From JAFKKS01 sp050187875 (GTDB taxonomy: Bacteria; Pseudomonadota; Alphaproteobacteria; Rhizobiales; Xanthobacteraceae), in contig JBFWXB010000004.1 in NCBI GenBank assembly GCA_050187875.1, forward strand, positions 98,482-162,481: a stretch of 64,000 nt of DNA. The letters are read 5' to 3'. Every line of letters begins with the position of its first letter. Positions within the stretch are counted from its first letter, which is position 1. Positions 63,139-64,000 of this stretch are shown in pieces. The position numbers and the translations under genes are program-made. A model generated the notes under the pieces. It was not told the DNA's origin. It made no database searches and saw only the letters and a program-made list of their open reading frames with translations.

Positions 63139-64000
63139 TCAGACCACCACGAAGTCGGCGTTGGTGATGGCGGGATGCGTGGTCAGCGTGGCGAACTGGA
63201 CTGCAGCATGGGCCCCGGTTCCGTCGTCGTCGTACAACAGCGCGCCGGTCGTGGCATTGTAGATGATGCGGTCGTCGGCGTCGTGCGCCGCGCTGCCGAT
63301 GAAGAAGGCGTTGGCATTGATAGTGCCGGTCGCCGCGAAGGCCGCGAAGACGCTCTTCGCCAACTGGATGGTGTCGGCCGCAACGTTGTAATCCATGATG
63401 CGGTCGACATTGGTCGAGGCATTGAGCGCGGTGTTGAACAGGAAATTGTCGGCCCCGCCGAAGCCATAAAGTGCGTCGTTGCCGGCGCCGCCGTTCAACG
63501 TATTTGCCCCGGCATTGCCGACGAGCGCGTTGGCAATCTCGTTGCCGGTGAGGTTGATGTTCGCCGTCGACGACGAGCCCATGGTGTTCAAGACCTCGAT
63601 CGACTGGCCGGCCGCCAGCGTGTAGTTGACCGAGGAATAGACCTGATCGGTGCCGTTGCCGGCGCTCTCGAACACCTGGTCGCCGGCATTGTCGACGATG
63701 TAGATGTCGTTGCCGCCGAAGCCGTACATCTTGTCGGCGCCGCCGCCGCCGTTGAGGCGGTTGATCCCGGCATTGCCGACGAGCGTGTTGTTGATCTCGT
63801 TGCCGGTGAGGTTGATGTTTGCCGTCGACGACGAGCCCATGGTGTTCAGGACCTCGATCGACTGGCCCGCCGCCAGCGTGTAGTTGACCGAGGAATAGAC
63901 CTGGTCGGTGCCGTTGCCGGCGCTCTCGAACACCTGGTCGCCGGCTTTATCGACGATGTAGATGTCGTCGCCGCCGAAGCCGTACATCTTGTCGGCGCCG
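63139..64000 (-). CDS. RTX-type calcium-binding repeat protein, second copy, 5' partial
   Basis: The C-terminal 286 or so residues of a paralog of the 60.3-kb gene; its start lies beyond the window. Two 86-residue units and the whole C-terminal secretion-type region are visible. Over 282 residues it differs from the first gene at only five positions (N to K, D to N, T to A, A to T, V to I), and the DNA is correspondingly close. This points to a recent duplication or to gene conversion. Function as for the first copy. Confidence 0.9.
   Translation of the reverse strand, partial: GADKMYGFGGDDIYIVDKAGDQVFESAGNGTDQVYSSVNYTLAAGQSIEVLNTMGSSSTANINLTGNEINNTLVGNAGINRLNGGGGADKMYGFGGNDIYIVDNAGDQVFESAGNGTDQVYSSVNYTLAAGQSIEVLNTMGSSSTANINLTGNEIANALVGNAGANTLNGGAGNDALYGFGGADNFLFNTALNASTNVDRIMDYNVAADTIQLAKSVFAAFAATGTINANAFFIGSAAHDADDRIIYNATTGALLYDDDGTGAHAAVQFATLTTHPAITNADFVVV

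Overview
The window is 64 kb of high-GC, gene-dense chromosome. It looks like an alphaproteobacterium of the Hyphomicrobiales (Rhizobiales), probably from the Bradyrhizobiaceae/Xanthobacteraceae side. The pointers are a very large membrane-anchored 22-mer repeat protein resembling the Agrobacterium growth pole ring protein, a lone CheZ, an ADP-heptose/LPS core block, the ferredoxin plus thioredoxin-reductase-like FNR pair, and scattered palindromic intergenic elements of a kind common in these genomes. I saw no rRNA, tRNA, CRISPR array, phage or insertion sequence. Species assignment is inference.

Layout. 1-3.5 kb: the end of treY (trehalose synthesis) and a convergent sugar kinase of the ROK family whose motifs are in circularly permuted order. 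3.8-18 kb: a carbohydrate or sugar-acid uptake and catabolism region: a complete ABC importer (binding protein, two permeases, ATPase), an SDR, a malate/lactate-type dehydrogenase, a UxaA-family dehydratase, an L-idonate-type zinc dehydrogenase and a fumarylacetoacetase-fold hydrolase. It is interrupted by a reverse transsulfuration pair (cystathionine beta-synthase and gamma-lyase) and an amidase. 18-26.7 kb: envelope genes: an MsbA-like exporter, galE, waaC, waaF, hldD, hldE and a transaldolase-like gene. 27-34 kb: a Gfo/Idh/MocA oxidoreductase, murJ, and a two-gene RND efflux system. 34-38 kb: an orphan CoxL-like molybdenum hydroxylase large subunit followed by a cytochrome c' and a diheme cytochrome c.

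38-49 kb: mixed housekeeping and transport: PaiB-like protein, EamA transporter, stand-alone Lrp ligand-binding domain, thiE-thiD, an XRE-cupin regulator, a hicB-hicA toxin-antitoxin pair, a second FAH-fold hydrolase, an SDR-like protein without the catalytic Tyr/Lys, a LysE exporter, threonine dehydratase, CheZ, an MFS transporter and a dipeptide epimerase. 49.4-55.8 kb: the 1837-residue growth-pole-ring-like protein, divergent from an Hpt phosphotransfer protein. 55.9-60 kb: ferredoxin, thioesterase, FNR and a large exported SGNH hydrolase. 60.3-64 kb: two nearly identical RTX-type calcium-binding repeat proteins (the second runs off the window) with the truncated N-terminus of a third between them.

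The most unusual items are the permuted ROK kinase, the giant protein built from exact 22-residue units, the recently duplicated RTX genes with a remnant, a pair of inverted palindromic elements flanking one dehydrogenase gene, and twin hairpins with matching architecture upstream of the Gfo/Idh/MocA gene. No clear novel defence or mobile system was seen.
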